A DNA stretch of 64,000 nt from Lacicoccus qingdaonensis. GTDB taxonomy: Bacteria; Bacillota; Bacilli; Staphylococcales; Salinicoccaceae. The notes under the pieces are model-generated. The model saw only the letters and a list, made by a program, of their open reading frames with translations. It did no database searches and was not told where the DNA came from. Position numbers and translations under genes: made by a program. Of the stretch, positions 1 through 8,171 are shown one piece after another (the first letter of the stretch is position 1; the number at the start of each line of letters is the position of its first letter). Location: assembly GCF_900101075.1 (NCBI RefSeq), contig NZ_FNFY01000003.1, positions 62,001 through 126,000 of the forward strand, read 5' to 3'.

Positions 1-357
1 CTTAAAAAAGACAATTATTATATTGTATTGGTATCCGGTGCTTTCGTGCCGTTACTGGAAGCGTTATTCAAGTCAGAAACCGTAGATTATATATTTGGTT
101 CTGTAATTCACTATAATCAGGGCAAACTGGATCACAAAAAGCAGTTCAACAGACTGCATTCCGGGATGAAGGTCAAACTTTTAATAGATCATTTTAACAA
201 CAGGGGTGAGACGATTGATTGGGAGAACAGCCTGGCCTTCAGTGACAGTTATTCAGATATACAGATGCTGGAATTGGTAGGAAATCCAGTTGCCGTACAA
301 CCTGATGAAAAGCTGTTGAAGATAGCAACCGAGAAAAACTGGAAAATATATAATTAA
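1..357 (+). CDS. HAD-IB family hydrolase, C-terminal part (cut by window edge)
   Basis: The reading frame is open from the first base, so the gene begins upstream; the first in-frame start-like codon (TTG at 28) lies inside the domain and is not the real start. The visible 118 codons carry a VLVSGAF segment, which matches motif II of HAD phosphatases (the V-L-V-S/T region of the SerB-like HAD-IB group). A later acidic segment, SLAFSDSYSDIQML at about residue 79, matches the motif IV D-S-x-x-D loop that binds Mg2+. The catalytic DxD of motif I would be upstream and is not seen. It is likely a small cytosolic phosphatase acting on phosphoserine-like or sugar-phosphate substrates, but the substrate cannot be told. 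The next gene starts 8 bases downstream, so the two are probably co-transcribed. Confidence 0.75.
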   Translation, partial: LKKDNYYIVLVSGAFVPLLEALFKSETVDYIFGSVIHYNQGKLDHKKQFNRLHSGMKVKLLIDHFNNRGETIDWENSLAFSDSYSDIQMLELVGNPVAVQPDEKLLKIATEKNWKIYN

Positions 358-364
358 GGAGTTA

Positions 365-706
365 ATGGTATTGGATTTAACAGTAATAGATGAAAACGAA
401 CTTTATCCGACAGAAAAGACAGGCCCTGCAGTTCAGGGCACACTACTCTATAAAGTGGGAAATCAGACGGAATTTGAAGGTGCATATATTACTACGACAG
501 AAAGAATGATCATGAATGTGGATATGAACGATGAATCATATAAACGTGTCTTCAGCTATCAGGACATTGTCAAAGCATATATGGAAAAAGAAGCCCTGTT
601 TCTTGAGTTTCCTGAAGGTATGGGGAAGATAGCAATGGTTAATATCACTAAAGGCAGCAGTGAAGAATTCATAGAATTTGTAAGCTCAAAATTACAGACT
701 GATTAA
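365..706 (+). CDS. Small conserved protein, possibly PH-like fold
   Basis: This is a 113-residue protein with no signal peptide or membrane segment. The start is ATG at 365, preceded by TTAAGGAG. The pattern (strand-rich, with AYITTTERMIMNVDM, then a short acidic loop and a final helix EEFIEFVSSKL) resembles small bacterial PH-like domain proteins, but that is a guess from the look of the sequence and I do not recognise a named family. It follows the HAD hydrolase by 8 bases and is probably in the same transcript. A weak hairpin with a T-run follows the stop. Confidence 0.6.
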   Translation: MVLDLTVIDENELYPTEKTGPAVQGTLLYKVGNQTEFEGAYITTTERMIMNVDMNDESYKRVFSYQDIVKAYMEKEALFLEFPEGMGKIAMVNITKGSSEEFIEFVSSKLQTD

Positions 707-735
707 AGGGTCCTGAAAGGGATTCTTTTTAATTG
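704..735 (+). terminator. Weak putative terminator
   Basis: An AAGGGTCC arm pairs with GGGATTCTT across a short A-rich loop (two G-U pairs), followed by TTTT. It would end the HAD/small-protein transcript. The stem is short, so confidence is low. Confidence 0.35.
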
Positions 736-898
736 GTATGACATATTTAAGTGATTGTATGACACATATCATTAAAACCCTTTAATCATCATATTAAAAG
801 GCGTATAATGAACAGTAATAAAACATCTAAAACCAAACCTTCTTGTTGTCATGACTGTTGAAGGTTCTAAATGTGTAAAAGGAGAGCTTTAAAAGATT

Positions 899-2407
899 AT
901 GAGCCAGTTAGAAGATAAAAAAGACATTATTTTAATAGGCAGCGGCGTCATGAGTGCCACTCTGGGGACTATTATAAAACAACTTAACCCCGGGTGGAAT
1001 ATCAAAGTATTCGAGAAATTGGATAGTTCAGGCCAGGAAAGTTCTGATGCGTGGAATAACGCCGGCACCGGCCACTCGGCTTTATGTGAATTAAACTATA
1101 CACCTGAACAGGCTGACGGTTCCCTGGACATCAGTAAAGCTGTAAAGATTAATGAACAGTTTCAGGTGAGCAAACAGTTCTGGGCTTATCTTGTTGAACA
1201 GGGAATGCTTGAAACACCTGAGAAGTTTATCAGGCAGGTGCCCCACTTAAGTTTTGTTGAAGGCAAAAAGAACGTGGAGTTTTTAAACAAACGTATCGAC
1301 TCTCTTACAGATAACCCTTTATTTGAAGGTATGGAATTCGCAGATGATTATGATACATTGAAAGAATGGATTCCTTTGATGATGGAAGGACGTAAACCCG
1401 GTCAGGACATCGCAGCAACGAAGATCGATACAGGCACAGACGTCAACTTTGGAGCCCTGTCACGTAAACTGTTTTCCTTATTGGAAGAACAAAATGTGGA
1501 GATGAAATATAACCACAGCGTAGAAGATCTTAAGCAGCTGGATAACAACAAATGGCAGGTTACAGTGAAGAATCATGATACAGGTAAAACTGAATACCAT
1601 ATGAGTGATTTTGTATTTATAGGAGCCGGAGGCAATAGTCTTCCGCTGCTGCAGAAAACAGGAATTGAAGAGTCCAGGAACATCGGGGGTTTCCCTGTAA
1701 GCGGTATGTTCCTTGCATGTACCGATGAAACAGTAATTAACAAGCATAATGCCAAAGTATATGGAAAGGCAAAAGTCGGCGCCCCGCCGATGTCTGTGCC
1801 CCACCTCGATACACGTTATATAGATGGTAAAAAAAGTTTATTGTTTGGCCCGTTTGCCGGATTTTCACCGAAGTTTTTAAAGACGGGTTCTTATATGGAT
1901 CTTGTAAACTCCGTCAAACCTTATAACGTCCTTACAATGCTCTCAGCAGGCGCAAAAGAGCTGGGTCTGACTAAATATCTTATACAGCAGGTATTGCTTT
2001 CTGACGAAGAACGTATGAACGATCTCAGAGAGTTTATACCAGATGCCAAAAGCGAAGACTGGGAATTGATTGTGGCAGGACAGCGTGTGCAGGTCATCAA
2101 AGATACTGATGATAAAGGTAAAGGAACGTTACAGTTCGGTACCGAAGTCATAACGTCATCAGATGGCAGTATAGCAGCACTTCTAGGCGCATCGCCAGGC
2201 GCATCTGTAGCGGTAGAAGTAATGCTGGATATACTACAACGATGCTTCCCTGCAGAATATGATCATTGGGAAGATAAGATAAAAGAAATGGTGCCGTCAT
2301 ATGGCATCAAATTATCAGAAAACCCTGAAATGTTCGAAGAGATTCATGAAAGCACGTCAAAATCATTAAAACTATCAACTGATGAAGACAGCGTACTTTT
2401 AAGTTAA
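899..2407 (+). CDS. mqo: Malate:quinone oxidoreductase
   Basis: Mqo is an FAD-dependent peripheral membrane enzyme that oxidises malate to oxaloacetate and passes electrons to the quinone pool, bypassing NAD-linked malate dehydrogenase. The 502 residues match the usual length. An N-terminal dinucleotide fold is visible ([10 protein letters not shown], residues 12-21). The family signature [18 protein letters not shown] lies at about 52-69 and the C-terminal [15 protein letters not shown] near 430. The start is ATG at 899; GGAGAG lies about 14 bases upstream, a little far. A TATAAT at 804-809 is the likely -10 box; its -35 is poor. The roughly 90-base leader contains an AACCTTC...GAAGGTT hairpin at about 836-869 of unknown meaning. 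The gene is monocistronic and closed by a strong hairpin shared with metI. Confidence 0.95.
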   Translation: MSQLEDKKDIILIGSGVMSATLGTIIKQLNPGWNIKVFEKLDSSGQESSDAWNNAGTGHSALCELNYTPEQADGSLDISKAVKINEQFQVSKQFWAYLVEQGMLETPEKFIRQVPHLSFVEGKKNVEFLNKRIDSLTDNPLFEGMEFADDYDTLKEWIPLMMEGRKPGQDIAATKIDTGTDVNFGALSRKLFSLLEEQNVEMKYNHSVEDLKQLDNNKWQVTVKNHDTGKTEYHMSDFVFIGAGGNSLPLLQKTGIEESRNIGGFPVSGMFLACTDETVINKHNAKVYGKAKVGAPPMSVPHLDTRYIDGKKSLLFGPFAGFSPKFLKTGSYMDLVNSVKPYNVLTMLSAGAKELGLTKYLIQQVLLSDEERMNDLREFIPDAKSEDWELIVAGQRVQVIKDTDDKGKGTLQFGTEVITSSDGSIAALLGASPGASVAVEVMLDILQRCFPAEYDHWEDKIKEMVPSYGIKLSENPEMFEEIHESTSKSLKLSTDEDSVLLS

Positions 2408-2444
2408 AAAAAGATGCGATTCTAATTGAATCGCATCTTTTTTA
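2408..2444. terminator. Bidirectional intrinsic terminator (mqo / metI)
   Basis: A 13-bp perfect stem, AAAGATGCGATTC / GAATCGCATCTTT, closes a TAATT loop. It is flanked by A-runs on the left and T-runs on the right, so it works on both strands between the convergent mqo and metI. Confidence 0.92.
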
Positions 2445-3536
2445 TTATTTTGTATGACTATTGGATAATGCCTGTTCCAAATCATTTTTTATATCTTCGT
2501 AAGATTCTATTCCGACTGACAGACGGATTAACTGTTGATCGATACCCCTGGCTTCAAGTTCTTCTTTAGGCATATCCGCATGGGTTTGTGTGTAAGGGAA
2601 AGTGATGAATGTCTCTGTTCCGCCCAGACTCTCAGCAAATGTACACAGTTTAACATTTTCAAGCAGCTGATTCACACTGTACCCTTCCTCCAGCCTTAGA
2701 CTTAACATACCGGTCTGGCCTGAATACAAAACATCTTTGATTGAAGCATGATTATTAAAGTGTTCTGCGAGCTTCCCGGCATTTTCCTGTGACCTTTCCA
2801 CTCTGAGATGTAATGTCTTTAACCCCCTGATCAATAAGTAGCTGTCGATTGGTGACAAAGTGGCCCCTATCATATTATGATATTCCGCCAATCTGATGCC
2901 CAAATCTTCATCGTTTACCGTTACAACACCACCCAATACATCATTATGTCCACCGATATATTTAGTAGCTGAATGAATTACTATATCAGCGCCCTGTTTA
3001 AGCGGTTGAGATAAGTATGGAGTTAGGAATGTATTATCTATAATGGTAGTAATACCGTTATCTTTAGCGATATTTATTAATGATTCCAAAGGGGCTTTCA
3101 TCATGGAAGGATTTGTGATGGGTTCTATGAAAAAGGCAGTAGTACTGCTTGTCATGTGTTCCTTTATTGTATCAGTATCTGTGAAGTCTACATATTTAAA
3201 CTTAATGTTGTATTGTTTTGTATAGAAATCGAACAGCCTGAATGTGCCGCCGTATAGATCGAAGCTTACCAGAATCTCATCGCCCGGTTTAAAAAGGTTG
3301 CATACCAGCTGTATAGCTGCCATACCACTTGAAGTACCGAGAGAATACTTGCCGCCTTCCAACTCTGCGAAGGCTTCTTCAAACTGAGTTCTTGTCGGGT
3401 TTTTGGTTCTGGTATAGTCAAACCCTGTCGATTCGCCTAATCTGGGGTGTTGATAAGCTGTAGCCAAGTATATTGGATTTGATGTAGCTCCTGTGTGGTC
3501 GTTCACTAATGATAATTGAGAAAGTCTTGTGTCCAT
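2445..3536 (-). CDS. metI: Cystathionine gamma-synthase / O-acetylhomoserine thiolyase (MetI type)
   Basis: A PLP enzyme of the Cys/Met metabolism family, 363 residues. It condenses an O-acyl homoserine with cysteine (cystathionine) or sulfide. The Schiff-base lysine is K192 in HSATKYIGGH; the SSGMAA phosphate-binding stretch is at about 69-74 and YTRTKNPTR near 41-49. The length and N-terminus fit Bacillus/Staphylococcus MetI better than MetC or MetY. It ends at the shared terminator with mqo and stands alone, away from the metYA operon at 10.7-11.9 kb. Unlike metYA it has no SAM riboswitch, only a simple promoter. The RBS is TTGGAGG, 5-8 bases before the ATG. MetB/MetC activity cannot be excluded from sequence. 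Confidence 0.88.
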   Translation of the reverse strand: MDTRLSQLSLVNDHTGATSNPIYLATAYQHPRLGESTGFDYTRTKNPTRTQFEEAFAELEGGKYSLGTSSGMAAIQLVCNLFKPGDEILVSFDLYGGTFRLFDFYTKQYNIKFKYVDFTDTDTIKEHMTSSTTAFFIEPITNPSMMKAPLESLINIAKDNGITTIIDNTFLTPYLSQPLKQGADIVIHSATKYIGGHNDVLGGVVTVNDEDLGIRLAEYHNMIGATLSPIDSYLLIRGLKTLHLRVERSQENAGKLAEHFNNHASIKDVLYSGQTGMLSLRLEEGYSVNQLLENVKLCTFAESLGGTETFITFPYTQTHADMPKEELEARGIDQQLIRLSVGIESYEDIKNDLEQALSNSHTK

Positions 3537-3881
3537 TTAATACCTCCAAGTCCGATAGGATATTAGGATTAATATACAAATGATTCTGACTAAAGTCAAT
3601 ATGAATAAATTATAAACAATTTATTTCACCGCTGAATTATAGTATAATTAACGGTATGAAAATAAATGATTAATAATAGGTACTATTGTTGAAACGATAC
3701 ACATAATTTAGCTTGAATAATGCATTAAAAGCTTTCAAACTATAGTTTAATAGAAATAATAACGACGGTCGCACTATCATTATCGGAACGATACTTAAGG
3801 AATTTACAGCGACTTTGTACTGATTATTTCAGTGTAACGCCGTTATAATATATATGAATGATTAACCCGGAGGTAATAAGG
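3537..3881. other. Divergent intergenic region, metI / MerR-like gene
   Basis: This holds the metI promoter on the minus strand. On the plus strand a TATAAT (3844-3849) lies 32 bases before the MerR-like gene start, without a convincing -35. Two short direct repeats occur, GAAACGATAC near 3692 and GGAACGATAC near 3785, of unknown meaning. No riboswitch or small gene is seen. Confidence 0.5.
3571..3599 (-). promoter_or_regulatory. SigA promoter of metI
   Basis: On the minus strand TTGACT (3594-3599) and TATATT (3571-3576) are separated by 17 bases, giving a start around 3564 and a leader of only about 27 bases. That leaves no room for an S-box or T-box. Confidence 0.7.
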
Positions 3882-4718
3882 ATGAAAGAACTTAATCAGG
3901 CAGTTTATTACACAACTGCACAAGTAACAGAATTGGTTGACTTATCTGATCAGAATGTCAGAAAGTATGTAAGGTTACTTGAAGACAGGAAATATGAAGT
4001 GGCCAAGGATGAGCACAATAGAAGATTATTTTCAGCAAATGATGTATTGATACTGAGAGAACTGATCAAGAAGGCCAAGAAACCCGGCTACACTATTGAA
4101 TCCGCTGCTGATGAGATAGTAAATGAAACCGGTGAGATTATATCATCTACAGGATATAATGTGTCAGCAGGTTCAAATGATAATGACATTAAAGAGATGT
4201 TTGCACATGTAATAGAAAGACTGGATGCAATCCAGGATGAGAATAGAGATTTAAAAGATAACATCCGGAATCTGGTAGAACGTCTGGAACAGTATGATCG
4301 ATATAACTCACAACGTTATTTAGAATCAACGTTTTCTGATGATAATAACGCCGTAAAAAATGATGAAAAATCTACAAGATCAACGGAACAAGGAGATAAC
4401 GAAGGGCATGACAGTAACGTAAAAAATGATGTCGGAAATTATGATATTGAAAGAACAGATAACGATATTGCTGACGTTGAGGATGATCCTTCAGAGGCTG
4501 AAGAAACACAGTCAGAACGAATCGTTGATGAAGCACCTTCCGTCAGTGAGAATTCAGAAGATAATAATATTGATATGAGTGAATATAGCAGGGAAGATAG
4601 TGAGACGACAGAAAAACAGGACGATGAAATTCAAAAGGAATACAGTCAGTCCGGTAATCAAAATGAAGGAAACAAGGAAGGGTTTTTAAGCAGTCTGTTT
4701 AAAATGTTTAAAAAATAA
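3882..4718 (+). CDS. MerR-like helix-turn-helix protein with long acidic disordered tail
   Basis: The start is ATG at 3882, preceded by GGAGGT with a 7-base gap; an ATG at 3858 in the same frame has no RBS. The product is 278 residues. Residues 1-65 form a MerR-type winged helix (YYTTAQVTELVDLSDQNVRKYVRLL, then RRLFSANDVLILRELI). Residues 105-140 form a coiled coil (MFAHVIERLDAIQDENRDLKDNIRNLVERL). Residues 145-260 are highly acidic and low complexity. The protein ends in a short basic-hydrophobic helix, FLSSLFKMFKK, which could be an amphipathic membrane or protein anchor. The plan (HTH, coiled coil, linker) resembles chromosome-anchoring proteins such as RacA as much as a classic effector-binding MerR regulator, which would have a ligand domain. 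The function is unknown. The AI-2E family permease gene follows by 33 bases and may be co-transcribed. Confidence 0.72.
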   Translation: MKELNQAVYYTTAQVTELVDLSDQNVRKYVRLLEDRKYEVAKDEHNRRLFSANDVLILRELIKKAKKPGYTIESAADEIVNETGEIISSTGYNVSAGSNDNDIKEMFAHVIERLDAIQDENRDLKDNIRNLVERLEQYDRYNSQRYLESTFSDDNNAVKNDEKSTRSTEQGDNEGHDSNVKNDVGNYDIERTDNDIADVEDDPSEAEETQSERIVDEAPSVSENSEDNNIDMSEYSREDSETTEKQDDEIQKEYSQSGNQNEGNKEGFLSSLFKMFKK

Positions 4719-4751
4719 CCTGTGATTTGAAACTGCAAAGGGGAGAGAGGT

Positions 4752-5840
4752 TTGACAGGTAAACGATGGTTTCAACTTGCCGTTACGATACTTTTCATAC
4801 TTTTGATTATAGCGTTGTTAATGCAGGTTTCAATCATTTTCTACCCTGTTACGGCACTGCTTGATACGTTATTTATACCGTTGCTTTTTGGCGGACTTCT
4901 GTATTATATCGCATTGGCATTCCAGACACTTTTAGAAAGAAATGGATTGAATCGACTATCCAGTATTACACTGATAATACTTGTCTTCGCATTATCAGTG
5001 GGCGGAATAGGCTATTTCGCAGTACCGATGCTAGCTGAAGAAAGTCAAAAGCTGATTATGAGGTGGCCGGCTTTTCAACAGGAGTTGGAAAGTGTGGCCG
5101 GGTACATCATTTCACAGAGAGAAGCACTTCCAGGTGTAATGGCAACATTTATCGATAACTTGACAGAGGTCGTAAACGATTCTCTGTCTGGTGCGGTAAC
5201 TGACATAGTAGGTGTTGTGACAAATACCTTATCTACATTATTCATGATTATTATAATCCCGTTATTCTTATTTTTTATGCTAAAAGATCATGAGAAATTC
5301 ATCCCGAAAACAGCTGGGATATTTTCAGGTGAATTGAGATCATTTGTTATATCGCTTCTGATGGATATCGATGGGGTTTTAAAAGCTTTTGTCCAGGGCC
5401 AAGTAATAGCCAGCATTATTAGAGCGTTATTTTTATACATAGGATTTGTTTTGATTGATATGGATTATGGTATAATCCTTGTTATTATAGCGTTGTTTTT
5501 GAACGTTATACCTTTCATAGGCGGCTGGCTTACATTCATTATCGTCATAGTTTTCACCCTTGTTCAGTCTCCGTCAATGATAGTATGGATATGCGTTATT
5601 TTTCTTGTGAGCTACTATGTGGAAATGAAGTGGATTACCCCGTCTATCGTTACCACACAGTTGAAGATCCATCCTTTGACAGTTGTGACGCTGATTGTAG
5701 GGTCTGCAAACATTGCAGGTTTCTGGGGAATCATTTTGTCATTGCCGCTATACCTGGTATTACGTGCATTCGTCATCAATATTTATAAATATAGACATGA
5801 GATAAAAGATACGATGTTAAGTGATACGCTTAAAATATAA
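4752..5840 (+). CDS. AI-2E family (UPF0118) membrane permease
   Basis: A 362-residue polytopic membrane protein with about seven to eight hydrophobic spans. Two near the N-terminus are followed by a long soluble region (about 95-150), then a cluster of C-terminal spans with the family's conserved PFIGGWLTF and GFWGIILSLPLYLVL stretches. Relatives export autoinducer-2 (TqsA), act as Na+/H+ antiporters, or have no known substrate; here the role is undetermined. The start is TTG at 4752 after GGGGAGAG; there is no better ATG in frame. It is probably transcribed with the upstream MerR-like gene and ends in a perfect terminator. Confidence 0.85.
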   Translation: MTGKRWFQLAVTILFILLIIALLMQVSIIFYPVTALLDTLFIPLLFGGLLYYIALAFQTLLERNGLNRLSSITLIILVFALSVGGIGYFAVPMLAEESQKLIMRWPAFQQELESVAGYIISQREALPGVMATFIDNLTEVVNDSLSGAVTDIVGVVTNTLSTLFMIIIIPLFLFFMLKDHEKFIPKTAGIFSGELRSFVISLLMDIDGVLKAFVQGQVIASIIRALFLYIGFVLIDMDYGIILVIIALFLNVIPFIGGWLTFIIVIVFTLVQSPSMIVWICVIFLVSYYVEMKWITPSIVTTQLKIHPLTVVTLIVGSANIAGFWGIILSLPLYLVLRAFVINIYKYRHEIKDTMLSDTLKI

Positions 5841-5881
5841 AAACCTCCCGATTATATTTTCATATAATCGGGAGGTTTTTA
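5841..5881 (+). terminator. Intrinsic terminator
   Basis: An inverted repeat with an AAAACCTCCCGATTATAT arm, TTTC loop and fully complementary 3' arm ends in TTTTTAT. It is strong, and the A-run makes it usable from the argF side too. Confidence 0.93.
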
Positions 5882-5904
5882 TTTAGATTGCTTTACGATT
5901 CAGA

Positions 5905-6846
5905 TCAATGGACGTTACCGCATGTGACTGCAATTAATGCTTTAATTGTGTGCATCCTGTTTTCGGCCTGGTCAAAGACTTTCGAAGCAGGGCTTCTGAA
6001 AACATCATCGGTAACTTCAAGACCATCGACATTGAATTTTTCATAAGCGAGCTTGCCTACATCTGTCGATTTATCATGAATGGCAGGCAGACAGTGTAAA
6101 AAGATGGTATCTTTTTTTCCTGTCATGTCCATTAATTTCTGATTGATCTGGTAATCAGACAACAGCTTGACTCTTTCATCGAGTGCATCTTCTTCTCCCA
6201 TGGAACACCATACATCAGTATATACTGCATCGCTGTTTGCAATGCCTTTTTCAATATCTGATGTAATCAGCAGTTTGCTGCCTGAACCTTTTGCAATATC
6301 ATATGCAATTTTTTGTACAGACATTGCAGGCTGCAGAGACTCCGGGGCAAGAATATTAATATTCGCACCTAAAATAGCACCTGTGACCAATAATGAATGG
6401 GAGACGTTATTTCTGCCATCACCCACAAAAGTGATTGTTTTACCTTTATATGTGCCAAGGTGTTCCTTAATCGTTAAAAAGTCTGCAAGCATCTGTGTCG
6501 GATGCCATTCATTTGTCAAAGCGTTCCAGATAGGAATGTTTGCATGCTCCCCAAGGGATTCTACAGTTGTCTGATGATCGCCTCTGTATGCAATGCCATC
6601 GAACATGGAGCCGAGCACTTTCGCCGTGTCCTCCACTGATTCTTTCGAACCCAGCTGAATATCATTTTTGTTCAGATATTCTACATTCGCACCCAGTTTG
6701 GCTGCTGCTACTGTAAATGCGGAACGTGTACGTGTAGACTGCTTTTCAAAGATCAGTGCAATATGCTTTCCGCTCATGAATCGCTGAGGGATGCCATGTT
6801 TTTCTTTCTTTTTTAAATCTGCTGCAAAGTTTATCAAAGTTTCCAA
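5905..6846 (-). CDS. argF: Ornithine carbamoyltransferase (start region damaged)
   Basis: This enzyme converts carbamoyl phosphate and ornithine to citrulline. The open part from the first usable start (TTG at 6846) gives 313 residues with every core motif: STRTR (37-41, carbamoyl-phosphate), HPTQ (115-118), a DVWCSMGEE ornithine loop near 211-219, and HCLP (251-254). The family normally has about 20-25 more N-terminal residues. The same frame continues upstream through convincing sequence (N-K-F-Y-G-K-S-F-L...) to about 6926 but contains no ATG, GTG or TTG. An ATG with an ideal RBS (AGGAG, 8-base gap) sits at 6926 in another frame. It is isolated from other arg or arc genes, so anabolic versus catabolic (ArcB) use is open. 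It is either a frameshifted allele, a sequencing error, or an unusual start. Confidence 0.85.
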   Translation of the reverse strand: METLINFAADLKKKEKHGIPQRFMSGKHIALIFEKQSTRTRSAFTVAAAKLGANVEYLNKNDIQLGSKESVEDTAKVLGSMFDGIAYRGDHQTTVESLGEHANIPIWNALTNEWHPTQMLADFLTIKEHLGTYKGKTITFVGDGRNNVSHSLLVTGAILGANINILAPESLQPAMSVQKIAYDIAKGSGSKLLITSDIEKGIANSDAVYTDVWCSMGEEDALDERVKLLSDYQINQKLMDMTGKKDTIFLHCLPAIHDKSTDVGKLAYEKFNVDGLEVTDDVFRSPASKVFDQAENRMHTIKALIAVTCGNVH

Positions 6847-6938
6847 ATCATCTTTGGAAAAATCGATTTCCTTTAAAAAGCTTTTTCCATAAAATTTATT
6901 GAGTTCTATTTGTTTTGCCGCCCCATGTAACCATCTCC
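6847..6938 (-). other. Frameshifted 5' end of argF
   Basis: On the minus strand AGGAG (about 6938-6934) is followed after 8 bases by ATG (6926-6924) and GGGGCGG. As read, that ATG frame stops after six codons. One extra G in the run gives M-G-A-A-K-Q-I-E-L-N-K-F-Y-G-K-S-F-L, which runs straight into the argF frame and matches the expected OTCase N-terminal helix. A single base missing from a homopolymer is the simplest reading. Confidence 0.7.
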
Positions 6939-7057
6939 TAAATTGTTAATAAATCATATTATACATACAAAGCATCAAATTGTAAATAAATATTTAAAAT
7001 AATGCATAAAAATTCTTGGTGTGCAATAAGATAAAGAAATATTCCAAGTAAGGAAAA

Positions 7058-7088
7058 TAAAAAGTACAGCCTGATCAGGCTGTACTTT
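7058..7088 (-). terminator. Intrinsic terminator of tyrA
   Basis: A perfect inverted repeat (AAAGTACAGCCTGA with its complement) lies directly after the tyrA stop and is followed on the minus strand by TTTTTATTTT. Confidence 0.9.
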
Positions 7089-7090
7089 GC

Positions 7091-7951
7091 TTATTCATCT
7101 GACATGTCCAGACTATGTAAGTCGTGATATCTTCTGCGGGATTCCACCATCATCTGCTCCATGGTAACAATATCCTCATCTTCAATGGCTGTAGATAATT
7201 TGTCGAGCTGCAATTTAAACTCATCAATATGTTTTTGAAGGTAATCCTTATTCATCACAAAAAGCTCCGGCCACAACTTATCGTTGATATTGGTGATTCT
7301 TGTCAGATCCCGGTAGCTGTCCCCGGTGTATTGTTTAGTATTACGGCTTATATCATCACTGTTGATTAAAGAAATCGCTATGACGTGTGCAAGCTGGCTC
7401 GTGAAGCCTATGACTTCATCATGAAATTCCGGAGAAACCTCAGTGATATTGCTGAAACCGATAAGCGTAAGAAAATCTTTCAGCCATTTTATATTATCAG
7501 GCAGATTTCTTTTGGTCGGTGTGATCAAGTAGTTGGCACCGATAAAAACTTCGCTGCTGGCATACTTTAACCCGCGATTTTCACGGCCGGCCATCGGATG
7601 GCCAAATATGAAATCAACTTTTGGAGGCAGTTTATTTTCTATTTCTTCAATGACTTTCCGTTTAACACCGGTGACATCATTAATAATCGTGTTTTCCTGG
7701 AAAAGTGAATAGTATTCTTCAATAATGTTCACAATGACTTTGGGATAGACCGCAAAAAGAATAAAGTTTGCTTTGGGGATGATATCTTTGGGATCGGTAT
7801 ACCCTTTCTTTATCAGACCCTGCTTTTCTGCTGTTCTGAGTGCTTCCTCATCAACGTCTATGGCATACACATCATGTCCTTTTGTATTCTTTTGTATAGC
7901 CTGCGCAAATGAGCCGCCGATATTTCCAAGGCCGATGATGACTATATTCAT
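7091..7951 (-). CDS. tyrA: Prephenate dehydrogenase
   Basis: TyrA oxidatively decarboxylates prephenate to 4-hydroxyphenylpyruvate, the tyrosine branch after chorismate mutase. The NAD fold is at the N-terminus (IIGLGNIGGSF, 5-15); the family active-site stretch GHPMAGRE is at 117-124 with H118. At 286 residues it lacks the C-terminal ACT domain found in the roughly 370-residue Bacillus TyrA, so feedback by tyrosine through ACT is not expected. The start is ATG at 7951 with a TTGGAGGAA RBS. It is divergent from the aroF-chorismate mutase operon, which supplies its substrate. Confidence 0.92.
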   Translation of the reverse strand: MNIVIIGLGNIGGSFAQAIQKNTKGHDVYAIDVDEEALRTAEKQGLIKKGYTDPKDIIPKANFILFAVYPKVIVNIIEEYYSLFQENTIINDVTGVKRKVIEEIENKLPPKVDFIFGHPMAGRENRGLKYASSEVFIGANYLITPTKRNLPDNIKWLKDFLTLIGFSNITEVSPEFHDEVIGFTSQLAHVIAISLINSDDISRNTKQYTGDSYRDLTRITNINDKLWPELFVMNKDYLQKHIDEFKLQLDKLSTAIEDEDIVTMEQMMVESRRRYHDLHSLDMSDE

Positions 7952-7980
7952 GTAATTCCTCCAATATGATTATACTTTTG

Positions 7981-8009
7981 AGTATATATCTAAAGTAAAT
8001 AAACGACAA
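7981..8009 (-). promoter_or_regulatory. SigA promoter of tyrA
   Basis: On the minus strand TTGTCG (8004-8009) and TATACT (7981-7986) are 17 bases apart. A short palindrome, TATAC-TTTTGA-GTATA (about 7971-7986), overlaps the -10 box and transcript start and could be an operator. Confidence 0.6.
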
Positions 8010-8044
8010 GATTTTTAAAAGTCTGAACATTTTAATATTTTGGG

Positions 8045-8073
8045 TTGACAAAGAAATCATTACCCAATATAAT
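8045..8073 (+). promoter_or_regulatory. Consensus SigA promoter of the aroF attenuator operon
   Basis: TTGACA (8045-8050) and TATAAT (8068-8073) with a 17-base spacer: a perfect match on all counts. The transcript would start near 8080, about 285 bases before the aroF start codon. Confidence 0.92.
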
Positions 8074-8108
8074 TGCAATCAACCACATTACAAATTGGAG
8101 CGATTACT

Positions 8109-8168
8109 ATGTTGAACAGATTGACAGAACAACAAATTAATAATCGATTTTACTTTAGCTATTTTTGA
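8109..8168 (+). CDS. Phe/Tyr leader peptide (attenuator)
   Basis: A 19-codon ORF, MLNRLTEQQINNRFYFSYF, followed by TGA. The RBS TTGGAG (8095-8100) is 8 bases before ATG. Five of the last six residues are Phe or Tyr (codons TTT TAC TTT AGC TAT TTT). There is no Trp, which fits the Phe/Tyr-only downstream genes. The stop codon lies 3 bases before the first hairpin arm, so a ribosome at the stop would mask that arm, whereas one stalled at the aromatic codons would leave it free. It is too short to be a functional protein; its role is to report charged tRNA-Phe and tRNA-Tyr supply. Confidence 0.85.
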   Translation: MLNRLTEQQINNRFYFSYF

Positions 8169-8171
8169 TGC

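Noticed and set aside
4359-4660. Acidic repeats in the MerR-like gene as a tandem repeat element
   Set aside because: Low complexity but without a repeating unit at the DNA level.
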